This document shows, piece by piece, positions 1 to 10,925 of a stretch of DNA of 64,000 bases (positions within the stretch are counted from its first letter, which is position 1; each line of letters begins with the position of its first letter). Location of the stretch: positions 25,577,934-25,641,933 of the forward strand of contig NC_045138.2 of NCBI RefSeq assembly GCF_008831285.2. The letters are read 5' to 3'. The notes under the pieces were generated by a model. It was not told the DNA's origin. It ran no database searches and was given only the letters and a program-made list of their open reading frames with translations. The position numbers and the translations under genes are program-made. This DNA comes from Nymphaea colorata (Eukaryota; Streptophyta; Magnoliopsida; Nymphaeales; Nymphaeaceae).

Positions 1-1507
1 AAAGTTGGGACAGTGAAACCTATCGTACATGTGATATTATTCCAAGCAGCTCTCAGAAATATTCCTTCTTCTGCAAAACAATAAAAGCTAAAGTTGGTTC
101 TCTTAAGAAATCAAAAAATTCTAAACTGCCGGTGATCACAATGATGTGAACAATCAGCCCATGTTTTAAACTTATCTGCTCCGCCGCAGCCCTCCACATC
201 TATATTTGGTGCTACTTAGCTTCAGTTTCTGTCACAATTTAATGGCTGATGACTGTGTAGAATCTGTGGTTAGCTATAAAGGGCACAGTGGAGCTGATCG
301 CGTTAGGAACACATGAAAAAACAATGTCTCTAGTTCGATTTTCATGGGTGTTGCGTCTCTACGTCTTAGTAATGTCAGGCCGCATAGGATTCCGAAGGCA
401 AGGGAAATTGGAAAGTTGGGAGTGGGGTTTGTGGGTAGTAAACTTCTTGTTCACCAAACTATCTCAAGTTAACTTTCATTAACTTTCATTTTTTTTTTTT
501 ACCATTTCTGAGAGACAAGCCTAGAAAAAATTACTCTCACCTGATATATAAGACCAGAGACACCAGTCCTTTTCTTTGTTGAAAGTTTCAAGTTCTTCTC
601 CAGTAAGAAACTCTCCCTGTTCATGAAAAGGGACGGGGGCATTATCATGCTGATTTTGTATATAAGTAACGCCTGCTCTTATATGGTCTGGGTCATATAT
701 GAGTTCCATAAATGGCTGGGTTACGTCACCATTTTTTCTCTCTCTAAAGCTATGAGAGAGGATTTGGAGTTAGGCTGCTCTTCAGGATCATTTCTAAAAA
801 TGGGAGTGCTTTTGTTCCAATATTGGCAAAGGAGGCAGGTAAAGAAATTTGAAATGAATGAGGTAGGCAAGAAACTTGAAATGAAACAACTCTGTCTAAC
901 CAATTTGGTAGTAAGTGAGGGTGCAATAAATTGAGGTAGACTTTGTTAAAGCCTACATATGGACAAATTTTCTCCTGAAGAAAAAAAAAAACAAAGAGTT
1001 GAAGTTTTTGAAATGGTGCAACATCTTTTGTCAAATTCAAGAAATTGCTCTAATATTTTTCTTTTCTCCAAAGGAACCCAAATTTAAACCAGCCCAGTAA
1101 TTAAACCTGCGTCGATCGGGATAATGCATCTTTCCGTTTAGTCTTAAAATTGAAAATTTTATTTTATCATCTTTTGAACGCAACTTCTTAGAATAATCAA
1201 CTTCCGGAAAAGTTATCAAGATGCTATCTGGCCTGGTCTAACTTCAGTTCCCACAAAAAAAATAAATGGCAATTGCAAGTTTCTCTTTTGCACATTAATG
1301 GGTTTAAGAATGTTGAAAAATTGAGAATAATTTCATATTAATGGGTTTAAGAGTCTTTGAATATCTCAAATAACCATGTGGGGATGCTAATGTATTTACT
1401 GTGAACTTGAATGGCATTAGTTAGTTGTAATTTGTATAATTACATACTTGCATCAACTTTGGATTAAACCATACAGTAATTGATAGTCAAGTTCAAGTGC
1501 ATTTGGT

Positions 1508-1850
1508 TTCAATGGGTGTAGCACAGCTGGTCGAAGGTAAGGGACATGCAGATGTGCATGTCCTCGCTTCAATTTTCATGGGTCCTACTCTCATGTGCCT
1601 CAAAAGGTGGGGGTGCTAGGAAAGTGGCCTTCTGCCTACCCTAAGCCCCGATGCAGCCCACCCAGGTTCTTGGAGGCAGAGGGAATGGGGAAGAGGGCTT
1701 TCTGACCTTCTCGGGTCGGGTGGTGGATTGTTAGCCTCCCACTCATCCATGAATATTTTTGGGTGTTGAGGTGAGGACATAAGGTACACTCTCGCTCATG
1801 GAGAGAGGCTGAAAGATGAAATTCATGGAATAGGACAAGCGCAACAAACA
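1508..1850 (+). mobile_element. SINE-like element (tRNA-derived head), degenerate
   Basis: Near 1515 the sequence GGGTGTAGCACAGCTGGTCG resembles a Pol III A-box (TRGCNNAGYGG). About 45 bp on, CGCTTCAATTTTC sits where a degenerate B-box (GGTTCRANTCC) would be. A GC-richer body of ~250 bp with no ORF follows. The same head, GGGTGTAGCAtgGCTGGT, recurs near 36.88 kb, which supports a dispersed family. The 3' end is not defined by a clear A-tail or target-site duplication, so the boundary is a guess. Confidence 0.35.
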
Positions 1851-2869
1851 TTTCACATGTATATGATTTCAGCTTTTAGTGATTTTCACAAGGAAGACGG
1901 ATAGATCCAGGTATTTGAAAGTGCATGAACTTTGGAACAGAAGGAAAACGACGTGATGATCAAAACTTCAATGAACAGATCATTAGTGCTCAGGACATCA
2001 ATTAATTACATGCATAACAAGTTCAGATGAGTGCCAAAAACCTCGAAAACAGATGCATTTCTGAATTACCTTAAAGCATTCAAACTAATTTGAGAAATGA
2101 AGAAAAGGGGCTCTCCTTGATTCGATCAATGTGAGAGTTACCAGACATGAACGAGTGGAGTAGGTGGGCAGGGGCCAAAAATGGACCAGCATGTGAGTCC
2201 ACAACTGGGTCAATTCCATGAATCTCTTCAGCCACCTAATGGTCATGAAGCGGGCGAGCTGAACCACCTCCCAACCAAAACAAGAAAGGCCATATCCTCT
2301 AAACTCCATGATCTATGTGTCCAAATGATTCTGAAACCAACCATGTGGTTGTGGACCTCACCACTGAGCAGCTCATGGATATCAGGTAGGCCAAAGATTC
2401 TCAACTTCATTGTGCATCGTGCCTGCACCGCATCAGGCTCGATCGATCGGAAAACGGGAACGTTAAATTCGTGAACGTCATCCCGTCGGCGAGAGGTCGC
2501 AGGTTCCACCGCCTGAAATGAGGCCATGATCACGGCGAGACCAAATGTGATGGTCACGAGACTTGCTCGTCATGAACAAGGGAGGATCGAGTTTTAAGAG
2601 GGGAACGTGAGGATGATAATGGAGGTTGGGACGATCGAAGAAGATCAGTACTGGGGAAGGCAGAGAAGGGAGGTGGTTCGGGGTCTAGACTCTGTTAGCA
2701 ATTGTCACAAAAAATTGTTATTTTTATATTGATATTCTATCAAAGTTTTCTTCATTTATATATTAGTGTTTCAAAACTTCAAAATTTTGTAACTAGGATT
2801 TTTTTTTACTGTGTGAAGGTGACTTCCTCCCTCCACATAAAGTGAAAAGAAAAGAGCACCACCAGGTTC

Positions 2870-3050
2870 GCTCTAACAGTCTAATTCCAACCTTCCTGAC
2901 GGCTAGCCCAGGTGCTTATATGCTTGGTTCGATTCCCAAGGCACACTCACTCTTATGTTCGATTGCCTTGGATTTGTAATCACGGGCTACCACATATCAT
3001 AATTTGTACATTAATGTAGTGTGAATCACAAACATGAATCGTGATATCCA
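2870..3050 (+). mobile_element. SINE-like element (B-box match)
   Basis: GGTTCGATTCCCAAG at about 2926 is a near-perfect Pol III B-box. It is preceded at a tRNA-like distance by CGGCTAGCCCAGGTGC, which could serve as an A-box. A non-coding AT-richer body follows. No full tRNA cloverleaf can be drawn, so a tRNA-derived SINE fragment is more likely than a tRNA gene. Element ends are uncertain. Confidence 0.35.
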
Positions 3051-3121
3051 CTGTTTGCATCAACAACGGATTTGACCCATATGGCAGATTTGAGATCAGA
3101 GTCGGATTTAAGATACTACTG

Positions 3122-3257
3122 AAGGGGTCGTTTGGCTTTTACTATTTCATAATCTTGCTTCAAAAATTCATAGCTAGTGTTTCATAGATATGTGTTAATC
3201 TTTAAAAGTAGATTGATAGAATGGCATATTACCACTCCATTAGCCAAACTACCTCTA
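3122..3257. mobile_element. Short inverted-repeat element (MITE-like)
   Basis: The left end AAGGGGTCGTTTGGCTTT and the right end TTAGCCAAACTACCTCT are reverse complements at about 12 of 15 positions, and they enclose ~105 bp of AT-rich non-coding DNA. Termini containing GTTTGG and CCAAAC are common in plant non-autonomous DNA transposons. No target-site duplication could be fixed by eye. Confidence 0.4.
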
Positions 3258-3940
3258 ATTAGCTCTCCAATGAAAGCTTCTAGAATAAAATACTATGTCA
3301 AACACTAAACGTCCAAATCTCTCTCTCTCTCTTTCTCTCATGTGATATTAATGGGTTTATTATAGTCATTCACTAGCTACCAATGTCTTATAAAAAACAA
3401 AACACCAACAAGCAATCTAGAAGACTAAATCAACCAAAAATCTCTCTCCCTCTCTCTTTCTCTTGTCCATTCCTCCCTATAATTTATATTCCCGCAGGCC
3501 CCATTATTATTATTATGGCAAACCTTGCTTTATCGTACCGTGACATTGAGTGGGAGACATCCAACCCCACTTCATCACATCACGCTCTCCCCTTCGGGAG
3601 GGCCGTAACTCATGATCTCCCTCTCTTCTTCCCTTATTTCTTCCTGCATCTCTCTCTCGTGCCCTTCTTTTTCCATAACTTCCTTTCCTTCATGTCCAGC
3701 TAAATTAAATTCGTCCCACATTGTCCGTGGAATTTCTGACTTATTCATTGCATTTTCTTAGAGGCAACTAGTTGATCCGACCAAATTCGTCAGGTTTCAT
3801 GACTTTAAAAATCATTGGTGTTGTACATTCCATGCATGATTATTAACTACGAGTTGTTTTTTTTTATTTCTCATCACTAAAGTAGCTGAATATCTTAGTA
3901 CAAAGAAATTATGGTATCCTCTGTTTTCATTCTTAAAACA

Positions 3941-4755
3941 GGAGAGGGTGCACATCATGTTGGCGGTGGTTTGCGAGAGGTGAACTTACTCTCCCTCTTC
4001 TCCTTATCCTACGGGTACAGTACACGGTTGGACTTAGCAGTTCCATTATAGATCCTTCAACTCCAGTGTTATATTTCTGAGGATGTGTCGCTGACACTCA
4101 CATGCACCATTAGTTCATAAAAAAGGAGAGGGTACACCATCATGTTGGCAGTTCCCGAGAGGCAAAGCTACTTTCCCCCTTTTCCTTACCCTCAAGGGTA
4201 TGGTACATGGTTGGACCTAGCAGCTCTATTATACATCCTTCAACTACAGTGTTATATTTGCAGCACATGAAAATCAAACTGAGGGCGTGTCATCAACACT
4301 CAGATGCACCATTCATTTATAAAAAATGAGTGGGTATACCATCATGTTGGCGGTTTGAGAGAGGTGAAGCTACTCTCTCCCTTATCCTTACCCTCAAGGG
4401 TACCGTACATGGTTGGACCTACCAGTTTTATTATACATCTTTCAACTTCAGTGTTGTCTATGACACAAAAATATGACACAAAAATCAAATTGAGGACGTG
4501 TCGCTAACACTCAGCACGATTCGAAGGACAGGGTAGGGTGCAGGACAGGATAGGGTGCACCACCACGCTGGTGGTTCGCGAGAGGCGAAGCTACTGTCCC
4601 TCTTCTCCTTACCGAGCTCTATTATAGATTCTTCAACTCCAATGTTATCAAACCCCCCTTTGACATGAAAATCCCAGTTCTTTTATTATACATCCTTCCC
4701 AGTGTTGTATTTGCTTGACACGAAAATAACGTGTCGCCGACACTCAGATGAAGTC
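3941..4755 (+). repeat. Tandem repeat, about four copies of a ~185-220 bp unit
   Basis: Units begin near 3941, 4125, 4327 and 4548. Each starts with a variant of a GAGAGGGT-type motif followed by CATCATGTTGGCGG. Next come GAGAGGYGAAGCTACT, a pyrimidine-rich segment, TACATGGTTGGACCTA, ATTATACATCCTTCAACT and CAGTGTTATATTTG, and each unit ends with CGTGTCGCTAACACTCA. The order of these blocks is preserved in all four units. The fourth copy lacks the TGGTTGGACCTA block and contains a partial internal repeat. ORFs across it are short and unrelated to each other. Confidence 0.85.
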
Positions 4756-5434
4756 AGACAATGAAAGGAGGACTTAATCAGATCCGGATTCAAGTAAGCC
4801 CGACGGGACAAGTCATCTCAAAGCGAAGTTGCGTTCTTCAGAAACCTGAAGTCGACGACAGATATCAACCAAAAGCTCGATACAGTTTTTTCTTGCCGTC
4901 CAACTTTAAGAAACACCACGAAAGGCAGCCACCGCTGCCTTCTTCAACTCTTTCTCTCTTTTGAATGTGATATTCATGAGACCTCGCCGTGACCATAGTT
5001 GAAGTTATTTACGTATTGCTTTCTGCCTTACCATTTGCAATTATTCTTCACGTTATCATTTGCCTGCCGTGCCGTGGTTTTACAGATTCAAGACTATTAT
5101 AGCAAGAAGCCTCCTCCCTTTTCCTGGATCGAAGTAATGACAGACTCATTATGCACTAAAACGTCATGAACGTTATTAGATGACCCACCCAAACGCATTG
5201 ATGTGGGTGATACGCCGCTTCCCTGAGGCGTACGCCTCTGGAAGATGCGTGAGGCGTGCTTGAGGAGCACGCCTCAGGCACGAGTTTTGTTTTTAAAAAC
5301 TCGACGACAATAATCATCGATTTAGTTTTCCTTTTTTTTTTTTTTTCACAACCACTTTCATTGCTTCGAGCGTGAAAATCCTTGAGATTTTGGGCGTCCC
5401 GTCCAATTTTTTCCAACCATGTTCCTGGTTTATG

Positions 5435-5838
5435 GGGATGTAAATAGATCAAACCAAATTTGGATGGATATGCGCCTAATGGTATCTATTTTTTTTTTTG
5501 ATATGCACTTATTTAGATTCAAATTCAGATTTGAATATGAATAAAGTTGTATTCTAATCTGAATCCAAAATCAGATTTTATAATCCGTTTCTGATTTGAA
5601 TATTCATATCCAAATCCGAGCTGAATCCCAGTTTTTTCAAATTTTCAAAATGTAAGAGCATTAGATATAGGATATTGTTTATAATAAATTTGATCTGATT
5701 CTATCTGATAAAATATTTATGCATATCCGAAGCTAAATCAAATCAGATATCATTTCTTGAATCTCAATCTGATTTCTTAATCAAATATTAACTTTTTTTC
5801 CATGTCAGGTTTTTTTGGGATCAGATAAATTGGCATCC
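5435..5838. mobile_element. MITE-like dispersed element, copy 1 (GGATGT termini)
   Basis: The element starts with GGGATGTAAATAGAT and ends with ATAAATTGGCATCC, giving short inverted termini (GGATG..AAT). The inside is AT-rich and made of iterated TCAAATTCAGATTTGAATAT-like half-palindromes. A second copy lies at 60361-60758. Both copies share internal blocks such as TTTTCAAAATGTAAGAG, and AATCTGAATCCAAAATC with one or two differences. There is no coding capacity, which fits a non-autonomous DNA element. Confidence 0.5.
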
Positions 5839-5860
5839 ACTGGCTCGTTCATACGTCTCT

Positions 5861-6179
5861 ATGGATGCGGCTCTTGCTCTTGAACTTTTTATGGTTGGTT
5901 CATGCTTATTCGGCTGTTGCAACCCTGATCCTAAACTTTTTGTGGATCCTGCTGTAGATAGATCTTTACAATTTCTTAGTGTTGCACTAAAAGATGCACA
6001 ACAAGCGCACTGTGAAAGGACAGACCATGATTCTCTAGCAGTTCCTGCAGCATTCCATGAATTTCAGGCGCATTCAGAGGTTGAAGATGCAAATGAGAAG
6101 AACCCTTCATTTGTTAACAGTTTGCAAAAGTAGGGAAAAAGTAGAAGCCTTGTTGGTTGCTGCAAAGAAAAGGCTTTAG
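5861..6179 (+). pseudogene. Possible gene remnant, unidentified protein
   Basis: An ORF of 90 codons (5861-6133) has protein-like composition, including an LFVDPAVDRSLQFL stretch and an acidic C-terminal part. It stays open upstream of its first ATG. It ends at a TAG at 6131. A +1 shift just before this stop would continue as KVEALLVAAKKRL to a stop at 6177. This suggests a decayed exon or retrocopy with a frameshift. I do not recognise the family, no flanking exons are evident, and a MITE-like element abuts it on the left. It could also be chance. Confidence 0.25.
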
Positions 6180-7079
6180 ACTGTTTGAATCCAAATGTTT
6201 ATGAGTGTGGGGACTTTGTGTGGACAAGAAGAACCAGTAGATGAAGAAGGAAAAGATCGTTGCTGATAAGAATTTGAACGAGAAAAATTAATGTTGGTTT
6301 TGAGAAACTAAACAATTTTAGCGCAAGAAAAGTTGGGATAATGATGAAGAAAAAAAGAAGGAATAACGGACAAGGTTCAGATGAATGAGAGGACTGCCCT
6401 TGAGACACAGTGCGCGAATTGTCTTCTTTGGCAGTGAAAACGTCTTGAACTGATGTGCTTCGATTTTCTTTGCCTCCCGCACTGTACGCCTTTCATGTCT
6501 CTCCGGTTGCTTCATTCAATATTTCACCTTTGTTTTTGTGCTATATCTGAGTTAACGCCACCTGCCAAAACAGAGGTGTCATCTGCCATAACGAAGTTGA
6601 TGCCGATAAGGATGGATCCAATGGAGATTTGAAAGACGACAATTATGAGTACAAATTAGAACGTGTTGTAGAAATAAGAAAAGGTTTCATGATAAACTTG
6701 CTGTAAAGAGAAATCTTGTTGTTCCTGACTCTATATATATATATATTTCCTCATCGCATTTAAAAGAGAAACTTTTCCTTTTTTCCATTGCTGCAAACGA
6801 GGCCTTACATGAAAGTGGGATTCTGCTGCAGCGGTCGAGGACAGACACACAGTTAGGAGAACAGACTCCGGAATAAACGTACTGGTTTGTGAGAGCTCAG
6901 TTGGGAATCAGGAAGGCACTTTACTGCTAGTTTTTTATGATCTCTCAAAGAAAGGCAATGTATGAGAAGTTTTGTGCTATTTTATAGTTCTTTGATTCTG
7001 AAATTGATTGCTGAGATTCCGGGAGACAATAAAGAGAATCTACATTACGTGCCTATGGCAATATTATGCACTTATTTGG

Positions 7080-7520
7080 GGTAGGAATGTTGAACGAGTC
7101 AAGCCAACTCGGCAGCTTGAACTCTATCGGTTAAGCTAGGCTCTTAAGTTAAACGAGTTGAATTCAAGCTTAACTTATAACTAGAATTTGTAAATGCTTG
7201 TAAATGAGTCTAGTTTGAGTTGGATGAACTCCGGTCAATTAAACTCTGTTTACTACTAATACTTATTTTCATAATTTCAAAAACTTAAAATGGCTTAAAT
7301 AAAAATGTGAAAATTTTAAGCATAACATGTATATTAAGGGACACAAGCTTAAGAGAGTCACTTTGAACTTGGTTAAGAGAGCCAAACTCGAGCTCACCTC
7401 ATGAAGCTCGAGTCGAGCTCGAGCTTAGCTATATGTGAGTCAAGTCAAGCTTCAGCGGAGCTATATGTGGGTTGAGTAGAACTCGAGCTGGCCGAGCTCA
7501 AGTTTGGTTTTCTCACTGTG
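7080..7520. repeat. AGCTCGAG-rich dispersed element
   Basis: This stretch repeats variants of GAGCTCGAG, TCAAGCTT and GAGTCAAGTC on both strands, with GGTTGAGTAGAACTCGAGC and CTCGAGTCGAGCTCGAGCTT as the densest parts. Such self-complementary GAGCTCGAG arrays are a familiar class of non-coding plant repeat. It has no ORF of note and no second full copy in the window. Confidence 0.4.
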
Positions 7521-9159
7521 AAAAGAAAAATTGAAATCAGTAGTTATCTTTGTGGCGGGAAAAATACTAAACGATGAAAATGTTCTCACTTTTTCTCTTT
7601 GTTTTTCTCCTATCGATGGATTTAAAAATAATTAAGAGTTAAGATTATTCCTTATTCATTGATCATCTAAGTATTTAGTACCTACTATTTTCACACTCTC
7701 ATACATATCTATATCGACTGTATGAACATTCGCGGCACTGAATATTAATACGTGCTATTTGTTGCTTGTAATGATCCGTGCTCAATATCACTCTCTGCCG
7801 TCACATATATACAACTGCATATTGTTCCCCTGTGGTGGCAAACAGGGAAGCTGTGATGTAAGAACATTACGGCAAGTTGATATAGTGATCACTAGTGCAA
7901 TCGACTGTTGGAGATGCCGCAAAGTATCATTTAGTTTTCAAAATCTAGTTGATATTTTTCTTCTACGAAATTAACTTCATTCTTCGAATGCGATACTTTA
8001 ATTTGCTTCAAACACTGTCGATGTTTTTTTGTACATTTTTCAGCATTCACTCTCCCTCTTGATTCTACGTTGATCAGATCCGGAATAGAGAACTTAGGAT
8101 GTTCAAACAATGGACGCCTCAAGCTTAGTTGGTATCACAAAATTAAAAATTAATTTTACTAGTTCGTGGGCAAAATATAATCATTTAAATATAATTGTAA
8201 AATATTAAAATACCCAACAAAAAGTTGGGGTTCTGACGTATGGTCTAATATTAAGAACTATGAGATGTCAGGGGGAGCAGAAAGCGCCAGCAAAAATCTC
8301 ACTGAACAGTTCGAGGTAGGCCCCTCTCAGACCGAGCCCAGCCGTCGCCATCAGTGAGCCAGAGATCGAGAACATGTATATATATGGTCATGGTAGGTAG
8401 CACACCAAACTCACCTACAGTTCCACTTATTCATAAAACTAACTGTGTAGTTTAATTTGTTCAAAAGAATGGAAGTTTGATGAGAAAAATACTATGCTTT
8501 TAATACACATTCATTTAAATGCATTTTTCCGAAAAAAAAGAAACTTATTTTTGTTCATAACATCCATTTATATAAACTAAACAACAAACAACCATCATGA
8601 ACAAGAGGAGACGGCAAATGGCCAACATAATATAGACAATATAGTACTTCAACTTGGCAGTCTGTATCTCTGTACAACATCTCATAATGATCATTCATTC
8701 ACTCTCTGTGTGTGCCTCTTCATGTAATATTAAGATCTGAAATCATATGTAGGTAGGCTATTTTCACAGCCTATGGTGACATAATATTTAACCTTTGATT
8801 ACTAGATCCACATTATATTTCTTAAAATAAAAAATAGCATTAATGTATTGTATGTTTTATAGCATGTTAGTTTATTATGCATGAACAACCGATACTTGGT
8901 TTTGGGTGAGCAGGAGGAGTATTTCATCCTATTGTTTTAAAAAGAACTACATCCCCTATCCACCGGCCCATAACCATTGCCAGTCTAGCAAAAAGGACTA
9001 ACGCCTTATAAATTAGGGTTTCGGGTGGAGAATCTAGACACCGGTCCCACAAGTGCCTGCCATGATAATGTTGCTCCCTTGCCCTTGCCCTACCATGTAT
9101 TAAGAGGTGCATGTGAAGAACCCCCACAAAGGAAAAAGACATTTGCTTTTGCACCAGGG

Positions 9160-9355
9160 ACGGAGGGAAAGGGGGGGGGGGGGGCAGCAGGGGCATTGAT
9201 CCCCTCAGATTTTAAAAACTGTAAAAAATTATTTGTAAATCTAAAACATTTAATATGTATAAAAAAATTAAAAATTTTTATTTTGGCCCCTGTTAAAATT
9301 TTAAAACTATATAGTTTAGCCCTTGCAACAAAAAATTTCTGGCTTCGCCTATGTT
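9160..9355. mobile_element. Degraded TIR-type element with GGCGGAG/GGCTTCGCC ends
   Basis: It begins with GGGACGGAGGGAAAGG, includes a 14-base G run, and reads GGGGCATTGATCCCCTC. An AT-rich core follows, then TTTCTGGCTTCGCCTATG, a weak inverse of the left end. A related fragment starting AAGGGCGGAGACAGAAAG lies at about 13963-14100. Plant non-autonomous elements often carry GGCGGAGCCAG-type ends, but this copy is too decayed to classify. Confidence 0.3.
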
Positions 9356-10821
9356 CCGCACCAACTCACCATGGAATGCAAACTGAGCTATCTAAAAAGC
9401 CTGGTTGCCTAAATCACGCGCAACGCGGACCCAACTTTTTAAGAAGGCGCCCACTTGGTCCGAAAGACAACCAAGTTGAAGGACGGACCCAGCTTGATCT
9501 TCACATGTGACAGAGACAAGAAACCGACGAAATGGTCAGGCCACAAACTAAAGTGTTTTGGTTTAATCCAGCCAGCATTATTGTTGATCTCGTCCTTCAA
9601 TTGATTTAAGTAGAAAACACATGATATAGATTCACCCATTTTTCAGATTGTTTGCCCTTTTAGAGCCATGCAACCAATTAAATCGAATTGATTGTCAAAA
9701 TTGCAAAAGTAACTTTCGCAGAGCATGTTTTGTAACTAATAAATAGTGTAAATGCATGTATTCCCTATTTAAAATAAGTTTTATATACATAGACACAAGG
9801 TATGGGACTTGGAATGTTAAGGCCAAAATGGCCTCTGAGGCTATGGAATTTCCTCGATATCATCGATATTCACCCCTTAATTGGTCATACCAGTATAACA
9901 AATAATGTTATTGGCTAGGGCTGCTGCCGTGGCCAATAAACAGGTTATCGTTAGAAATTTAAAAAGCTTTTGTTAAAGAACTTGCAAACTATTGCTAAAA
10001 CCACAAAAGAATGTCATTTTACTACAAACTGTTGCTAATACTCCTCTAACAGTTGTTTTTTAATTAGTAAATTTGTAAATCTTTTAACTATCCGGCAGCC
10101 TGCGCATACAAATATGTCTTTCCGATGTGCCTCCAGTGTTTTAATTACCTTTTTTATTCATAAAATTTAATTGTGCATAATCAATTAAATTAAATGCCGG
10201 AATCAGAATGAATTCATGTCTCTAATAATGGAGTTTGTAAACAGAGACTAAATAAAAATGAGACCAAAATAACAAGACTACATTTTTTATGCGGAAAAGA
10301 AAACAACTTTTAAAAGCTGTAATAAAGAAACAGACCTCAGGAAATCGACACATGAAGAAGTAAATGTAGCTGCTCTGCAAACAGCACGATAAAAATTAGT
10401 TAATACTAAAGTTGTTAACTGATACAATCAAACAAATAAAACCAGTTTACTTATACCTAACAAACATAAAAGTTTTTTTTTTTTTTATGTTTATTAAGAG
10501 GAAATAGCCTTCAGTGTAAAATCTCTTAAAACCATACTTTTATACATTCAATGTTTTGGATTGTTTTCAAATATGTATAGGATCTATGGTTCATCCTTCA
10601 ACATAAATGTCAGCGACTGTAGAATTCAAACTTTCTGAACTTGCTGGTGAATTTGAATGGCAGTAATATGATCTTTTGTTCTTTTGTTTCTTTCTTAAAT
10701 GACGGTGCACGTCAAGTAACAGTGCTCTGCTCATCCAATCACTATCTGCTCACAGCACTGTGGCCACCTCATCTCCCCATCTTCTTGACGTCGACTTCCG
10801 TCCTCCAAACTCCCCTCCCTC

Positions 10822-10829
10822 ATTATAAA
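10822..10829 (+). promoter_or_regulatory. TATA box of the carboxylesterase gene
   Basis: ATTATAAA lies about 100 bp upstream of the chosen ATG at 10926, in otherwise pyrimidine-rich DNA. Initiation ~30 bp downstream would give a 5' leader of about 70 nt. The placement also argues against the longer ORF that opens at 10641, which starts upstream of this TATA box. Confidence 0.5.
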
Positions 10830-10925
10830 CTTGAAGAAAGAAAACATGAGAGTCAGAGGAATTTCTGTCCCTGGTTCGTGTCCGTAGATCTTGCGAAAGG
10901 AAGCGGAAGAAGAGGAGGTGAGAAG

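Larger units (their letters stand above)
1..10820. other. Intergenic region, repeat-rich, no confident gene
   Basis: This AT-rich stretch has no ORF that I can assign to a protein family. It holds the repeat features listed separately: SINE-like elements near 1.5 and 2.9 kb, a small inverted-repeat element at 3.1 kb, a ~200-bp tandem repeat at 3.9-4.8 kb, a MITE-like element at 5.4-5.8 kb, a possible gene remnant at 5.9-6.2 kb, an AGCTCGAG-rich element at 7.1-7.5 kb and a degraded element at 9.2-9.4 kb. The remainder (for example 6.2-7.0, 7.5-9.1 and 9.4-10.8 kb) shows nothing that I can name. Its ORFs are short and of unremarkable composition. Confidence 0.6.

Noticed and set aside
2085-2557. 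Minus-strand ORFs of 104 and 74 codons, the first with a signal-peptide-like start
   Set aside because: I recognise no family, the two frames overlap out of phase, and there is no supporting exon structure. A transcript or protein search could revive the 104-codon one.
1508-2960. tRNA genes suggested by B-box matches
   Set aside because: No acceptor stem, anticodon loop or T-stem could be paired, so SINE-like fragments are the better reading.
9025-9510. 161-codon plus-strand ORF
   Set aside because: It runs through a poly-G tract and an AT-rich degraded element, and its composition changes abruptly with the DNA, so it is fortuitous.
10641-10925. N-terminal extension of the carboxylesterase ORF
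   Set aside because: The extension lies mostly upstream of the TATA box and adds 95 residues not expected in CXE proteins. The Met at 10926 has a good start context.
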